A stretch of DNA of 64,000 bases from Anaerofustis sp. (GCF_019420015.1 NZ_JAHZIA010000007.1:40547-104546); one strand, 5' to 3'. Shown: positions 26,706 through 35,527, numbered from the stretch's first letter. Numbers and translations are program-made. The notes: generated from the letters alone by a model not told the origin.

Positions 26706-27974
26706 ATGGATACTTTATTAACTATAGTAAAATACATCACAGACTCTTTAGGTGCAATGGTAGTTATGCCTTTATTCCTTATAATATTGGGACTTGCATT
26801 TAGAATGAAACTTTCCAAAGCTCTTCGTTCAGGTCTTCTTGTAGGAATAGGTTTTCAGGGAATTAATCTTATTATAGGTCTTTTATCAAATGCTGTTTCG
26901 CCTGCAGCTACGGCTCTTGCAGAAAAAGTAGGTCTTAATTTTAATATAATCGATGTAGGATTCCCTACAATTGGAACGGCAGCATGGGCTACTCCTATAG
27001 CAGCACTTGTAATACCGTTGGCTTTATTAATCAATGTTATAATGATAACTTTAAAACTTACAAAAACACTTAATATCGATATATGGAATATGTTCCATTT
27101 CATATTGGCAGGCGGTGTGGCTTACTTAATTTCAGGAAGTATAGCAGTAGGACTTGTAGTATCTGCTATATTCTCTATAATTACATTACTTCTTGCAGAC
27201 TGGGATTCAAAAACATGGCAAGAATATTTCGGACTTGAAGGAACAAGTTGTTCAACTCTTGCAACAATGACAAGTGCTATATGTTCTTTTGTAGTAAATA
27301 AAATTATAGATTTAATCCCAAAAGTAAGAGATTTTGATATAAATCCTGCAAAAATAAATAAATTAAAAGGCATAAGTGATCCTATGTTCTTAGGATTTGT
27401 AATAGGTATAGTAATATCATTAATAGGAGGACTTCCTGTTGCTCAAATACTTAACACAGGTGTCGGTATAGCAGCTGCAATGGTTTTACTTCCTAGAATG
27501 GTTTCACTTTTAATGGAAGGTTTGGCACCAATTTCAAGAGCAGCTTCAGAATTCACAAAGAAAAGATTAAAAGGAAGATCTCTTCTTATAGGTATGGACT
27601 GTGCCATTGGAATAGGGGATCCTACCGTTATAGCAGCATCTACAATAATGATACCTTTTGCAATTCTTCTTGCTGTTCTTCTACCTGGTAACGGATTTTT
27701 ACCTATAGTTTCACTTACAGGACTTACATATTTCTGTGTTCCTGCAGCAGCTTATTCTAAAGGTAATTTATTCAGAACAATAATTACTATGCTTATATTC
27801 TATACACTACATATATATGTTATAAATGCAATAAGTCCGTTAATTACAGAACTTGTAAAATGGGCGGGAGTAGCTCTTCCTGAAGGTGCAGCTCTCGTTG
27901 CCGGAGGTAACCCAGAACATGCCTTCTTACTTTTAATCAAACCTATATTATCTGTATTTGGTTTAGCCGGTTAA
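26706..27974 (+). CDS. PTS galactitol-type IIC component
   Basis: Membrane permease of 422 residues with about ten to twelve helices, GatC family. Motifs include GFQGINLIIGLL near the first loops, IDVGFPTIGTAAWATP and IGIGDPTVIAASTIMIPFAILL, which are conserved among galactitol IIC proteins. AAAGGAGAAAATC precedes the start. It sits between IIB and a small unknown gene in one operon. The substrate is unknown; a sugar alcohol or acylated derivative is a guess from the neighbours. Confidence 0.92.
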   Translation: MDTLLTIVKYITDSLGAMVVMPLFLIILGLAFRMKLSKALRSGLLVGIGFQGINLIIGLLSNAVSPAATALAEKVGLNFNIIDVGFPTIGTAAWATPIAALVIPLALLINVIMITLKLTKTLNIDIWNMFHFILAGGVAYLISGSIAVGLVVSAIFSIITLLLADWDSKTWQEYFGLEGTSCSTLATMTSAICSFVVNKIIDLIPKVRDFDINPAKINKLKGISDPMFLGFVIGIVISLIGGLPVAQILNTGVGIAAAMVLLPRMVSLLMEGLAPISRAASEFTKKRLKGRSLLIGMDCAIGIGDPTVIAASTIMIPFAILLAVLLPGNGFLPIVSLTGLTYFCVPAAAYSKGNLFRTIITMLIFYTLHIYVINAISPLITELVKWAGVALPEGAALVAGGNPEHAFLLLIKPILSVFGLAG

Positions 27975-27986
27975 TGGAGGTAATTT

Positions 27987-28301
27987 ATGATTGAAGTTCT
28001 TTTGGTATCAAACAAAAATAGCGACGATGTTGATAAAATAAGAGATGTCATCTATAATTTAGGTAACGATTTTTTTATAGAAAGTAATATAACCGTAGTA
28101 GAAGCAGAAAATGCGGAAGATATAAATTTTGAATATGATTTTGCGGTTACATTAGACAGTAAAGTACATCTAAATAAAAAAACAATTGATGCAACTCCTA
28201 TAATATTGGACAGAGCAGGAGAAAAAGCTGAGAAAGATATTCAAAATCAACTTCTTAAAGCCAGAGCTACTCATAAAAGACTAAGAGAAAGTGGTAAGTA
28301 A
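27987..28301 (+). CDS. Small protein of unknown function in the PTS operon
   Basis: A 104-residue soluble, acidic protein that I do not recognise. It has no signal peptide and no membrane helix. It could form a compact alpha/beta fold (IEVLLVS, IRDVIYNLG, ITVVEAENAEDI, YDFAVTLDS) with a charged helical tail rich in Lys and Arg. It is not a IIA component: the conserved active-site histidine context is missing. It sits between IIC (12-bp gap) and the amidohydrolase (1-bp gap), with its own GGAGGTAATTT ribosome site, so it belongs to the pathway. Confidence 0.75.
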   Translation: MIEVLLVSNKNSDDVDKIRDVIYNLGNDFFIESNITVVEAENAEDINFEYDFAVTLDSKVHLNKKTIDATPIILDRAGEKAEKDIQNQLLKARATHKRLRESGK

Positions 28302-28302
28302 A

Positions 28303-29442
28303 ATGAAATATGATATTGTCATAGAAAACGGAACGGTAATTGACCCTGTAAGAAAAACAAACAAAAAAGAAAATATATATATAATAAACGATAAAATAGT
28401 AAAAGCTCCTCAAAATAACGAAAATATAGAATATGGACAAAAAATTGATGCTTCGGGATGCTTTGTTATGCCGGGTCTCATCGAAAACCATACTCATATT
28501 TTTTACAGAGGAGGAGATGTAAACTTAAATCCGGATGTTGTAATGCTTCCAAGCGGAGTAACATCGGCAATTGACCAAGGTTCTTCAGGATGGTCAAACT
28601 TTGAATCCTTTTACAGAAACGTTATATTAAATTCCATTATGAATATAAAATGTTATCTTAACGTATCAAATACTGGACTTACAACAGAAGATTATTTCGA
28701 AAATATAGATCCTAAATATTATAATAAAAAAATGATTGAATTCTTATGTAAAAAATATAAGGATACAATAATAGGATTAAAAATAAGAATGGATAAAAAT
28801 TCCATAAAAGATATGGGATTAAAACCTCTTGAAAAAGCTGTCGAAATAGCAGAAGATTTAAATCTGCCTCTTTCGGTTCATGTTAAAAATCTTGATAATA
28901 TAAAAGATATAGCAAAAATGTTAAGAAAAGGAGATACATGGATTCACATATATCAGCAAAATGGAGATACATTAATTGACGATAAAGGAAATGTCAGAAA
29001 AGAAATAATCGAAGCACAAGAAAGAGGAGTCCTATTTGATGTTGCAAGCGGAAGAGGAAGTTTTTCTTTCGATATGATAAATAAAGGATTACAACAAGGA
29101 TTTAAACCTGACTTTTTAGGTACTGATCTTGTTACTTACAATGTATATCAAAGACCCATATTTTCACTTCCATATACTATGTCAATTTATCTTAATCTTG
29201 GTTTTTCGATTGAAGAACTTGCACAAATGTGTGTACAACTTCCGGCAAAAACAATGAATATGTCTGATGATATATCTTCTTTTAAAGAAAATACAACTGC
29301 CGATATTTGTATATTAAAAATAAAAGAGAAAGATATATTATTTAAAGATAAACACGGCGGAAGTTTAAAAGGTAATAAACTTATATTTCCACAAATGACA
29401 ATAAAAGAAGGAAAAGTTATGTACAGAAATATAGAATTTTAA
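28303..29442 (+). CDS. Amidohydrolase/deacetylase family metallohydrolase (COG3964-like)
   Basis: Metal-dependent hydrolase of the amidohydrolase superfamily, TIM-barrel type. The N-terminal beta-sandwich start (YDIVIENGTVIDPVRKTNKK) and VMPGLIENHTHIF with the HxH metal ligands at residues 63-65 are clear; further ligands are probably in LSVHVKN, WIHIYQQ and LGTDLV. Family members are found with sugar PTS genes and remove acyl groups or open cyclic amides. The ATG at 28303 follows the stop of the preceding gene by 1 bp, so translation is coupled; an upstream GTG is less likely. Substrate unknown; it would act on the phosphorylated import product. Confidence 0.85.
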   Translation: MKYDIVIENGTVIDPVRKTNKKENIYIINDKIVKAPQNNENIEYGQKIDASGCFVMPGLIENHTHIFYRGGDVNLNPDVVMLPSGVTSAIDQGSSGWSNFESFYRNVILNSIMNIKCYLNVSNTGLTTEDYFENIDPKYYNKKMIEFLCKKYKDTIIGLKIRMDKNSIKDMGLKPLEKAVEIAEDLNLPLSVHVKNLDNIKDIAKMLRKGDTWIHIYQQNGDTLIDDKGNVRKEIIEAQERGVLFDVASGRGSFSFDMINKGLQQGFKPDFLGTDLVTYNVYQRPIFSLPYTMSIYLNLGFSIEELAQMCVQLPAKTMNMSDDISSFKENTTADICILKIKEKDILFKDKHGGSLKGNKLIFPQMTIKEGKVMYRNIEF

Positions 29443-29468
29443 AAGCGGTATTAAATACCGCTTTTTAT
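29441..29468 (+). terminator. Terminator of the PTS/amidohydrolase operon
   Basis: AAAAGCGGTATT / AATACCGCTTTT stem with a T-run. Confidence 0.87.
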
Positions 29469-29512
29469 ATTAATAAAACCACAAATAAAAAACAAATATT
29501 AAAATGAGTTTT

Positions 29513-30052
29513 TTATTGTTCAAGTTGTTTTGCTAAAAAAATTGAACCTGTTTTTGCAAGTAAACTTCCTTGTTCAATAGGAAGAGTATTTTTATCTTTA
29601 CTGAGTAACAGTATCGCACCTATAGGATCTCCATTAGCAACAATAGGAGAAATAACTTCATAAACATGTTCGCTTTTTTTATCATTTACTATATCGTAAT
29701 CACCGTTTAAAGATGTAACAAGCTGTCTTTTAGAAATAAGTCTGTCAAGCTCTTTACTTATCTTCTTATCCATAAGTTCTTTTTTATCTCCGCTTGATGC
29801 CGCAACTATATTTTCTCTGTCGCATATTACACTGGTAACTTTTGCTGAAAGAGATAAGCTGTCAACGTACTCCTGAGCGAAATTTGAAAGTTCTCCTACC
29901 ATGGAATATTTTTTCAAAATAACTTCTCCCTTTGAATCTGTATATATCTCCAAAGGATCTCCTTCTCTTATTCTCAGAGTTCTTCTTATTTCTTTTGGTA
30001 TAACAACTCTTCCTAAATCATCTATTCTTCTAACAATACCTGTCGCTTTCAT
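29513..30052 (-). CDS. spoVT: Stage V sporulation protein T-like regulator
   Basis: AbrB-type transcription factor. The N-terminal swapped-hairpin DNA-binding domain (MKATGIVRRIDDLGRVVIPKEIRRTLRIREGD, residues 1-32 in part) is almost the textbook SpoVT sequence, and the C-terminal 120 residues form a GAF-like domain (VTSVICDRENIVAASSG; VISPIVANGDPIGAILLLSKD). The 179-residue length fits SpoVT. In Bacillus it controls late forespore genes. Its presence places the organism in a lineage with sporulation ancestry but does not prove that it sporulates. It stands alone, AAAGGAGATTTTA before the ATG. Confidence 0.93.
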   Translation of the reverse strand: MKATGIVRRIDDLGRVVIPKEIRRTLRIREGDPLEIYTDSKGEVILKKYSMVGELSNFAQEYVDSLSLSAKVTSVICDRENIVAASSGDKKELMDKKISKELDRLISKRQLVTSLNGDYDIVNDKKSEHVYEVISPIVANGDPIGAILLLSKDKNTLPIEQGSLLAKTGSIFLAKQLEQ

Positions 30053-30157
30053 TAAAATCTCCTTTTTAAAACTTATTAATTATAGTTTTGCTAAAAATAG
30101 AAATTTTATACTTTTTATTCCAAATAAAACAAAAAACATTCAAACAAATTGAATGTT

Positions 30158-30751
30158 TTATTTAAATTCTTCCATTTTATGATTTTTAATAATACCGTTC
30201 ATTCCAAAAAATATTATATTATATATTTCTTCTATATTTTCGTTAGTATTTTCTATTTTGTTATCGGCTATTTTTGCGGCAAAGCTTAATGTAATTTCAA
30301 TTACATAAGGCCAAAATATATCACTATCCATACCTAATTTAGGCATAATTTTTTTAGTAATCTTAACAAAAAAATCAAAAGATTTTTCCTGTTCTTTCAT
30401 CACTTCTTCATTATAATAAGAAGACGTTCTGTACATTGAATAAAATTTTGCATAATCTCCGTGTTCTATAAAATACATAAAGTATTCATACCAAAGTTTT
30501 TGAACACCTTTAAATAAGCTAAAACTAAAAAAGGGAATGCCCCTAAAAATACTGTCAACTTGATTATCTATATAATATAAACACTCAGATAATAATATTT
30601 TCTTATTTTTAAAATGATATAAAACAGTTCCTTCCGATATATTCATTGATAATGCAACTTTTTTTGTAGTAACATTTTCAAGCCCATGGTCAGCTACATA
30701 TTTAATTGTATTTTCCAAAATTAATATATTCGTTTTATTTATTTTTTTCAC
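30158..30751 (-). CDS. TetR-family transcriptional regulator
   Basis: A 197-residue regulator with an N-terminal HTH (VTTKKVALSMNISEGTVLYHFKNKKILLSECL, about residues 24-55 in part) and an all-helical C-terminal domain of no known type. No target gene is adjacent, other than luxS on the opposite strand. A perfect 18-bp palindrome, core TTAAGTAATTACTTAA, lies about 95 bp upstream of its start and recurs upstream of the LytTR gene at 35.2 kb, so autoregulation plus control of that gene is a reasonable guess. Confidence 0.87.
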   Translation of the reverse strand: MKKINKTNILILENTIKYVADHGLENVTTKKVALSMNISEGTVLYHFKNKKILLSECLYYIDNQVDSIFRGIPFFSFSLFKGVQKLWYEYFMYFIEHGDYAKFYSMYRTSSYYNEEVMKEQEKSFDFFVKITKKIMPKLGMDSDIFWPYVIEITLSFAAKIADNKIENTNENIEEIYNIIFFGMNGIIKNHKMEEFK

Positions 30752-30844
30752 TTATAAAATTTATCCTTTAAATCAATATACTAATATAATATATCATTTT
30801 TAGTATTTATTCAAATCAATATTAATAAAAATTCATATTTTATA

Positions 30845-30862
30845 TTTAAGTAATTACTTAAA
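30845..30862. promoter_or_regulatory. Perfect palindrome, candidate TetR operator
   Basis: TTTAAGTAATTACTTAAA, upstream of the TetR gene at 30.2-30.8 kb. The same TTAAGT-N4-ACTTAA pattern occurs twice near 35.2 kb. Confidence 0.55.
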
Positions 30863-30904
30863 ATACTATTGTTTTATTAAATCTTAATTGTTAAAATAAT
30901 AATA

Positions 30905-30980
30905 TAAAATAAAAAGATGAGTAACCTATAAATTTATTCCTCATTACACACGCCTCTATTACTCATCTTTTTTTATTTTA
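30905..30980. terminator. Long-stem hairpin upstream of luxS
   Basis: TAAAATAAAAAGATGAGTAA (30905-30924) pairs with 30959-30980 apart from a 2-base bulge; the loop is 34 nt. A T-run follows on the plus strand and, less cleanly, on the minus strand. No gene to be terminated is visible upstream on the plus strand. A TATAAT at about 30992 suggests the luxS promoter lies after it. Confidence 0.55.
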
Positions 30981-31024
30981 TAAAAAATCGTGTTATAATG
31001 TATAAAAAACTCGGAGAAAATAAA

Positions 31025-31480
31025 ATGAAGAAAATTGCAAGTTTTATGGTAGACCATACAAAATTATATCCAGGAATATACTTATCAAGACAAGACGGTG
31101 AAGTTACTACATACGATTTAAGATTTATAAAACCAAATACACCACCGTTCTTATCAAATGAAGCTCTTCACACGATAGAACACTTATGTGCAACTTATTT
31201 AAGAAATTCAAGTTTAAGTGAAAATATTATTTATTTCGGTCCAATGGGATGCAGAACGGGATTCTATCTTCTTACAGTAAATTTAACTCATAAAGAAGTA
31301 ATAAAATTGATAAAAAATACAATATCTGATTTATGTAAATACGAAGGCGAAATTCCGGGAAAAAGTGAAATTGAATGCGGAAATTATAAAGAACTTAACC
31401 TTGATGAAGCTAAAAAAGAATTAAAAAAATACAATAAAATAATAAAAGATATTACCGAAGAAGATATATACTATAAATAA
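31025..31480 (+). CDS. luxS: S-ribosylhomocysteine lyase (autoinducer-2 synthase)
   Basis: Metalloenzyme that splits S-ribosylhomocysteine into homocysteine and DPD, the precursor of AI-2. The 151 residues include the metal ligands HTIEH (His49 and His53) and a later cysteine in EIECGNYKE, and the catalytic Cys76 in GPMGCRTGFYL. The ATG at 31025 follows CGGAGAAAATAAA; an upstream in-frame start lacks a ribosome site. No mtn (Pfs) gene lies next to it here. The gene is just left of the origin region. A terminator follows. Confidence 0.95.
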   Translation: MKKIASFMVDHTKLYPGIYLSRQDGEVTTYDLRFIKPNTPPFLSNEALHTIEHLCATYLRNSSLSENIIYFGPMGCRTGFYLLTVNLTHKEVIKLIKNTISDLCKYEGEIPGKSEIECGNYKELNLDEAKKELKKYNKIIKDITEEDIYYK

Positions 31481-31507
31481 AATCTCTAATGAGATTTTAT
31501 TTTTTTA
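31479..31507 (+). terminator. Terminator of luxS
   Basis: AAAATCTC / GAGATTTT stem followed by a T-rich run. Confidence 0.8.
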
Positions 31508-32013
31508 TTTTTAATTAAACATATTTCATTCTCTTAAATTTTATTTTTATTAACTTCAAATTAAACCATAAAATAGTTATAAATATTTTTATACTAAAAT
31601 TTCTTTTTCTAAATTTATTCAAAATGAATTTTATATAAATATTTTTATATTAAAATAAAAATTATTTTATAAAATATATTTATTTTTTATATTATAAATT
31701 TGAAAAAAACACTAAATATATTATTTTTTATAAAAAATATAGCATATATTGTATTTTTATATGTATTTATATATGTTTATAACAGTATAAATAACTGTTG
31801 ATAATTTAGTATTTTTTGTTATAATAAGTAAAAAGAAGACTTATCTACACATATATAATAAAGTTATTAACAAGTTGTGGGTATTTTGTAAATAAGCCTA
31901 TTTTTTTTCTGCTTTTTACTTTAAATACTAAGTATCATGTACGTTTATATGTTGATAATATATATGTTAATAAATTAAATAAAAAATCAATATTTGTAAA
32001 TTTGGGGGTTAAA
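31508..32013. other. oriC: Origin of replication region upstream of dnaA
   Basis: About 500 bp, extremely AT-rich, no gene. Candidate DnaA boxes: TGTTGATAA at 31796-31804 and 31950-31958, TTATCTACA at 31841-31849, TTATTAACA at 31864-31872 and TGTGGGTAT at 31876-31884 (the last two with two or more mismatches to TTATCCACA). Long A/T tracts at 31610-31740 could be the unwinding element. The dnaA promoter must also lie here. Together with the boxes downstream of dnaA this is a bipartite origin as in Bacillus. Confidence 0.8.
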
Positions 32014-33399
32014 ATGTCTTTTAAAACAGAACTATGGAGCAACGCACTTGAATATTTAGAAGACGAATTGTCTGATTTCGTATTTAAAGAGTATTTTGAA
32101 ACGTCTATAAAACCTTTAGCTTTTGAAAATGATACTTTTTATCTTCAAGTACCGGACGAAGGAAATAAAATTTTACTTGAAGGTCAATATGCTGTATTGG
32201 TGGAAAACGCTTTAAAATATTATACTCAAAGATATATTAAAGTTAAGTTCGTAGTTGCATCATCAAATGATATGGTATATACAAAAAATGAAGCAATAGA
32301 TGAAATTGCAGCAACATCAACAAGTACAGAATTAAAAAAACAAAGTAAAGAATATAATGTTTACAATACATCTTATATTCAATTCAATCCTAAATATACC
32401 TTTGATTCTTTTGTTGTAGGTCCTAATAATAGGTTTGCCCATGCGGCTTCTCTTGCGGTTGCCGATGCACCTGCAAAGAAATACAATCCTCTTTTTATAT
32501 ACGGAGGTGTAGGACTAGGGAAAACACATCTTATGCATGCCATAGCTCAACATATATTAAGAAAAGATCCAACAAAAAAAGTGGTTCTATTATCGAGTGA
32601 ACAATTTTTAAATGAATTTTTAGATGCCATACAAAATAAAACAAATGTGCAATTTAGAAATAAATACAGAAATGCAGATGTACTTTTAATAGACGATATT
32701 CAATTTATAGCTGGAAAAAATGAAACACAAAACGAATTTTTCCATACTTTTAATGCTTTGCAAGGTTCAAACAAACAAATTATACTCACATCAGATAAAC
32801 CTCCAAAGGAAATACATAATTTAGAAGACAGGCTTCGTTCCAGATTTTCTCTTGGTTTAATATGTGATATATCAATGCCGGACTTTGAAACAAGGCTTGC
32901 AATACTCAGAAAAAAAGCAAAAGAAGAAAATTATCAGGTAAGCAATGAAATACTTAATTATATTGCAGAAAATATAGAATCAAATATAAGAGAACTTGAA
33001 GGACTGCTTTTAAAGGTTATGGCTTTAAGTGAAATTTACAACGAACCTTTAAGTTTAGAGCTTGTAAAAAAACAATTAAAAGATATAATTGATATAAGCG
33101 ATAAAAAAATATCTTTGGATTTAATTACAAAAATAGTATGTGATTACTATAATATAACAAAAGATGATATACTATCGAAGAGAAGAACAAAAAATATAGC
33201 TTATCCTAGACAAATATGCATGTATTTATCAAGAGAACTTACAGATAACTCTCTTCCTACAATAGGGGAGTACTACGGAGGAAGAGACCATTCAACAGTT
33301 ATACACGGATATGATAAAATAAAAGAAGATTTAAAAACAAACGGCGGACTCCAAGAAGAAATAAATAAAATAACAACAAACATAAAAAACAGTAAATAA
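32014..33399 (+). CDS. dnaA: Chromosomal replication initiator protein DnaA
   Basis: AAA+ ATPase that opens oriC. The 461 residues comprise domain I (1-85), a short linker, the AAA+ core (FVVGPNNRFAHAASLAV; Walker A GGVGLGKTHLMHAI; Walker B VLLIDDIQFIAGK) and domain IV with the DNA-binding signature RGRDHSTVIHGYDKI-like sequence (GGRDHSTVIHGYDK). The ATG at 32014 follows GGGGG; an earlier TTG start overlaps that site. dnaN follows after a 185-bp gap with further DnaA boxes. Confidence 0.98.
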   Translation: MSFKTELWSNALEYLEDELSDFVFKEYFETSIKPLAFENDTFYLQVPDEGNKILLEGQYAVLVENALKYYTQRYIKVKFVVASSNDMVYTKNEAIDEIAATSTSTELKKQSKEYNVYNTSYIQFNPKYTFDSFVVGPNNRFAHAASLAVADAPAKKYNPLFIYGGVGLGKTHLMHAIAQHILRKDPTKKVVLLSSEQFLNEFLDAIQNKTNVQFRNKYRNADVLLIDDIQFIAGKNETQNEFFHTFNALQGSNKQIILTSDKPPKEIHNLEDRLRSRFSLGLICDISMPDFETRLAILRKKAKEENYQVSNEILNYIAENIESNIRELEGLLLKVMALSEIYNEPLSLELVKKQLKDIIDISDKKISLDLITKIVCDYYNITKDDILSKRRTKNIAYPRQICMYLSRELTDNSLPTIGEYYGGRDHSTVIHGYDKIKEDLKTNGGLQEEINKITTNIKNSK

Positions 33400-33584
33400 C
33401 AACTTATCAATATATTTATACCTATAAATAATATTAATTATTAACAAGTAAAAATACAAATTAACCTTTTATAACAAGAAAAAATACAGTTATCAACATT
33501 ATCAACACTACTAATACTATTACTAATTAATAATATTTAAATATATAAAGATAATAAAGAGCCAAAAAAGAAAGGAAAGCCAAA
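33400..33584. other. dnaA-dnaN spacer with DnaA boxes (second half of oriC)
   Basis: Two directly abutting TTATCAACA boxes at 33490-33498 and 33499-33507, plus a weaker TTATCAATA just after the dnaA stop. Confidence 0.72.
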
Positions 33585-34691
33585 ATGAATATAAAAGTAG
33601 ACAGAAATGAATTTCTAAAAGCACTCATAACAGTAAGTAAAGCAACTACACTTAGAAATGTAGGTTCATTGGAAGGAATACTTCTTGAGAGCTATGATGA
33701 TGTACTATCTTTGTATGCTACAAATAAAGAAATACAAATCTCTACGATAATTGATGCAAAAGTAATAAGAGCAGGAAAACTTCTTATAAATTCAAGAATT
33801 TTAAGTGATATAGTAAGAAGTTTTGATAACGGTGAAATTGAAATAAATTCAGATGAAAACAATAATATAAAACTTACATGTTTAAATTCAAAGTTTAACA
33901 TAACAGCAATGGATCACAGAACTTTTCCTAATAAAGAAGTATATAATATAAACGATTTTATAAAGATGGATAATCACGTTATCAGAAACATGATAAAAGA
34001 AACTTCTTTTGCATGTGCAAATTCTGATTCGGTTTCACCTATACTTACAGGTATACTTATAGAAAATAATGACGAAGACATTAAATTCGTTGCAATAGAC
34101 GGCTTCAGAATGGCTATAAGAAGCGAACAGTCAAAAGAGAGATATATGAATAATATAAAGTGTGTCGTTCCTGCAAGCACTTTAAATGAGCTTAATAAGA
34201 TACTTACCAATTATGAAGATGATGTGTTCTTAAATATAAATGATAAGAAATTTATTGCAAGTGTCGGAAGAACTCAAATAATTTCAAGTTTACTTCAAGG
34301 TCAGTTTATAGATTACTTTAACTTACTTCCTAAAGAAAGTAAGACAATAGTAAAAATGAATAAAAATGAGTTGTTATCGGCATGTGAAAGAGCTTCTATA
34401 ATTTCTGACGAGGGAAGGGCTCACTTAATAACTCTTCATTTCAATGAAAATAATTTATTGCTTACAAGTAAATCAGCTTATGGAAATGTTGAAGAAAATA
34501 TATCAATTAACTTGAGCGGAGAAAGTTTGGATATATCTTTTAACAGTAGATATGTTATAGATGCTTTAAAAGTAATAGAAGATGAAAAAGTAATACTGGA
34601 GTTTAACAGTTCAAACAGTCCTTGTTTGATAAAACCTGTAAATTCAAATAAATTTACATATCTTATAATGCCTGTAAGAATATCAAATTAA
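33585..34691 (+). CDS. dnaN: DNA polymerase III beta subunit (sliding clamp)
   Basis: Ring-shaped processivity clamp. The 368 residues form three repeated clamp domains; MNIKVDRNEFLKALITVSKAT at the start, FNITAMDHRTFPN and the C-terminal YLIMPVRI are typical. AAAGGAAAGCC precedes the ATG. It follows dnaA as usual, but is then closed by a terminator, and the S4-domain gene, recF and gyrB that commonly follow are not in this window's right-hand side. Confidence 0.97.
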   Translation: MNIKVDRNEFLKALITVSKATTLRNVGSLEGILLESYDDVLSLYATNKEIQISTIIDAKVIRAGKLLINSRILSDIVRSFDNGEIEINSDENNNIKLTCLNSKFNITAMDHRTFPNKEVYNINDFIKMDNHVIRNMIKETSFACANSDSVSPILTGILIENNDEDIKFVAIDGFRMAIRSEQSKERYMNNIKCVVPASTLNELNKILTNYEDDVFLNINDKKFIASVGRTQIISSLLQGQFIDYFNLLPKESKTIVKMNKNELLSACERASIISDEGRAHLITLHFNENNLLLTSKSAYGNVEENISINLSGESLDISFNSRYVIDALKVIEDEKVILEFNSSNSPCLIKPVNSNKFTYLIMPVRISN

Positions 34692-34718
34692 AAGAGCCTT
34701 AATAAAGGCTCTTTTTTA
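34689..34718 (+). terminator. Terminator of dnaN
   Basis: AAAAGAGCCTT / AAGGCTCTTTT stem with T-run. Confidence 0.88.
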
Positions 34719-34741
34719 TATTTATATATTACTCATAAAAA

Positions 34742-35086
34742 TTATTTATTTAAATTTGCTTTATATTCGTCTATAAAATTTCTTACTTTTTTATTATAAT
34801 TTCTACCTACAATAAGTCTTTCTCCGTTTGAGAGTATTGCTTCCCCTTTAAATATTTTATTTATATATTTACTGTTAACTATAAAAGCTCTGTGTATTCT
34901 GACAAAATCACATTCTTTAAATTTATTTTCAAGTTCTTTTATTGTCGAATTAAATTCTATTGTGTCATTTATTGAATGAAGTATAATTTTTCTGTTTATT
35001 GTTTCAAAGTATATTATCTCTTCTATTTTTATATTGTAAGATTTTCTTTTGAATGTAAAATTTAAACAATCGTTTTTTATATTCAT
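34742..35086 (-). CDS. Stand-alone LytTR DNA-binding domain protein
   Basis: A 114-residue protein that consists almost only of a LytTR domain (IEEIIYFETINRKIILH; FVRIHRAFIVNSKYI; LSNGERLIVGRNYNKKVRNF), without the receiver domain of AgrA/LytR regulators. Such free LytTR proteins often control surface or competence genes, sometimes with a membrane partner; no partner gene is adjacent. Its promoter region holds two TTAAGT-N4-ACTTAA palindromes and two AAAAGTATACTTTT palindromes, so it is likely tightly regulated. Confidence 0.87.
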   Translation of the reverse strand: MNIKNDCLNFTFKRKSYNIKIEEIIYFETINRKIILHSINDTIEFNSTIKELENKFKECDFVRIHRAFIVNSKYINKIFKGEAILSNGERLIVGRNYNKKVRNFIDEYKANLNK

Positions 35087-35400
35087 TACTATATTCCTTT
35101 ATATTTTTTACTTGTAAATATATATATAAATTACTTTATCATTAAATATATAAAAATACAATATGCATTTTAAGTAATTACTTGAATATTATTAAGTTTT
35201 TACTTAAAAAAGTATACTTTTTTTAACACTTATGTTATGATAAATAAGTTATGATATATCGTTATTTTATTACATAAATAATTAATATTATTGCATTATA
35301 TGTAATAAATTTTATAATTTTAAAATGTCACTAAAAGTATACTTTTTTTTATATATTTTTATAAGGTTCATTGTATTTTTTTTGAGTATTCTCTGAGCAT
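35087..35400. promoter_or_regulatory. Palindrome-rich region upstream of the LytTR gene
   Basis: No gene. TTAAGTAATTACTTGA (35170-35185) and TTAAGTTTTTACTTAA (35192-35207) have centres 22 bp apart and match the site upstream of the TetR gene at 30.85 kb. AAAAAGTATACTTTTT (35207-35222) and AAAAGTATACTTTT (35333-35346) follow; the same palindrome is found once more at 43688-43703. Confidence 0.6.
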
Positions 35401-35403
35401 AAA

Positions 35404-35458
35404 AAGAACGACCTGACATTGGCTTTTCTGCCTTGTCTAAGGTCGTTGTTTTTATATT
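35404..35458. terminator. Terminator of guaBA
   Basis: AACGACCT-GACA-N2-GGC pairs with GCC-N-TGTC-N2-AGGTCGTT (about 35408-35452). T-runs are present on both strands; the functional one is probably on the minus strand, downstream of guaA. Confidence 0.75.
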
Positions 35459-35469
35459 TCTATTCTTTT

Positions 35470-35527
35470 TTCAGAATACCCAACTTTGCCCTTTTGGGGA
35501 TGGGTGAGAGTGCCTCGGAATATTATC
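35470..35527. other. GC-richer hairpin just downstream of guaA
   Basis: CCCA/TGGG and CCC/GGG arms around a four-base loop near 35480-35507, in a stretch richer in G and C than its surroundings. It is in the guaA 3' untranslated region. I could not match it to a known RNA class. Confidence 0.4.

Noticed and set aside
27987..28301. PTS IIA component
   Set aside because: Size and position would suit, but the conserved active-site histidine setting is missing.
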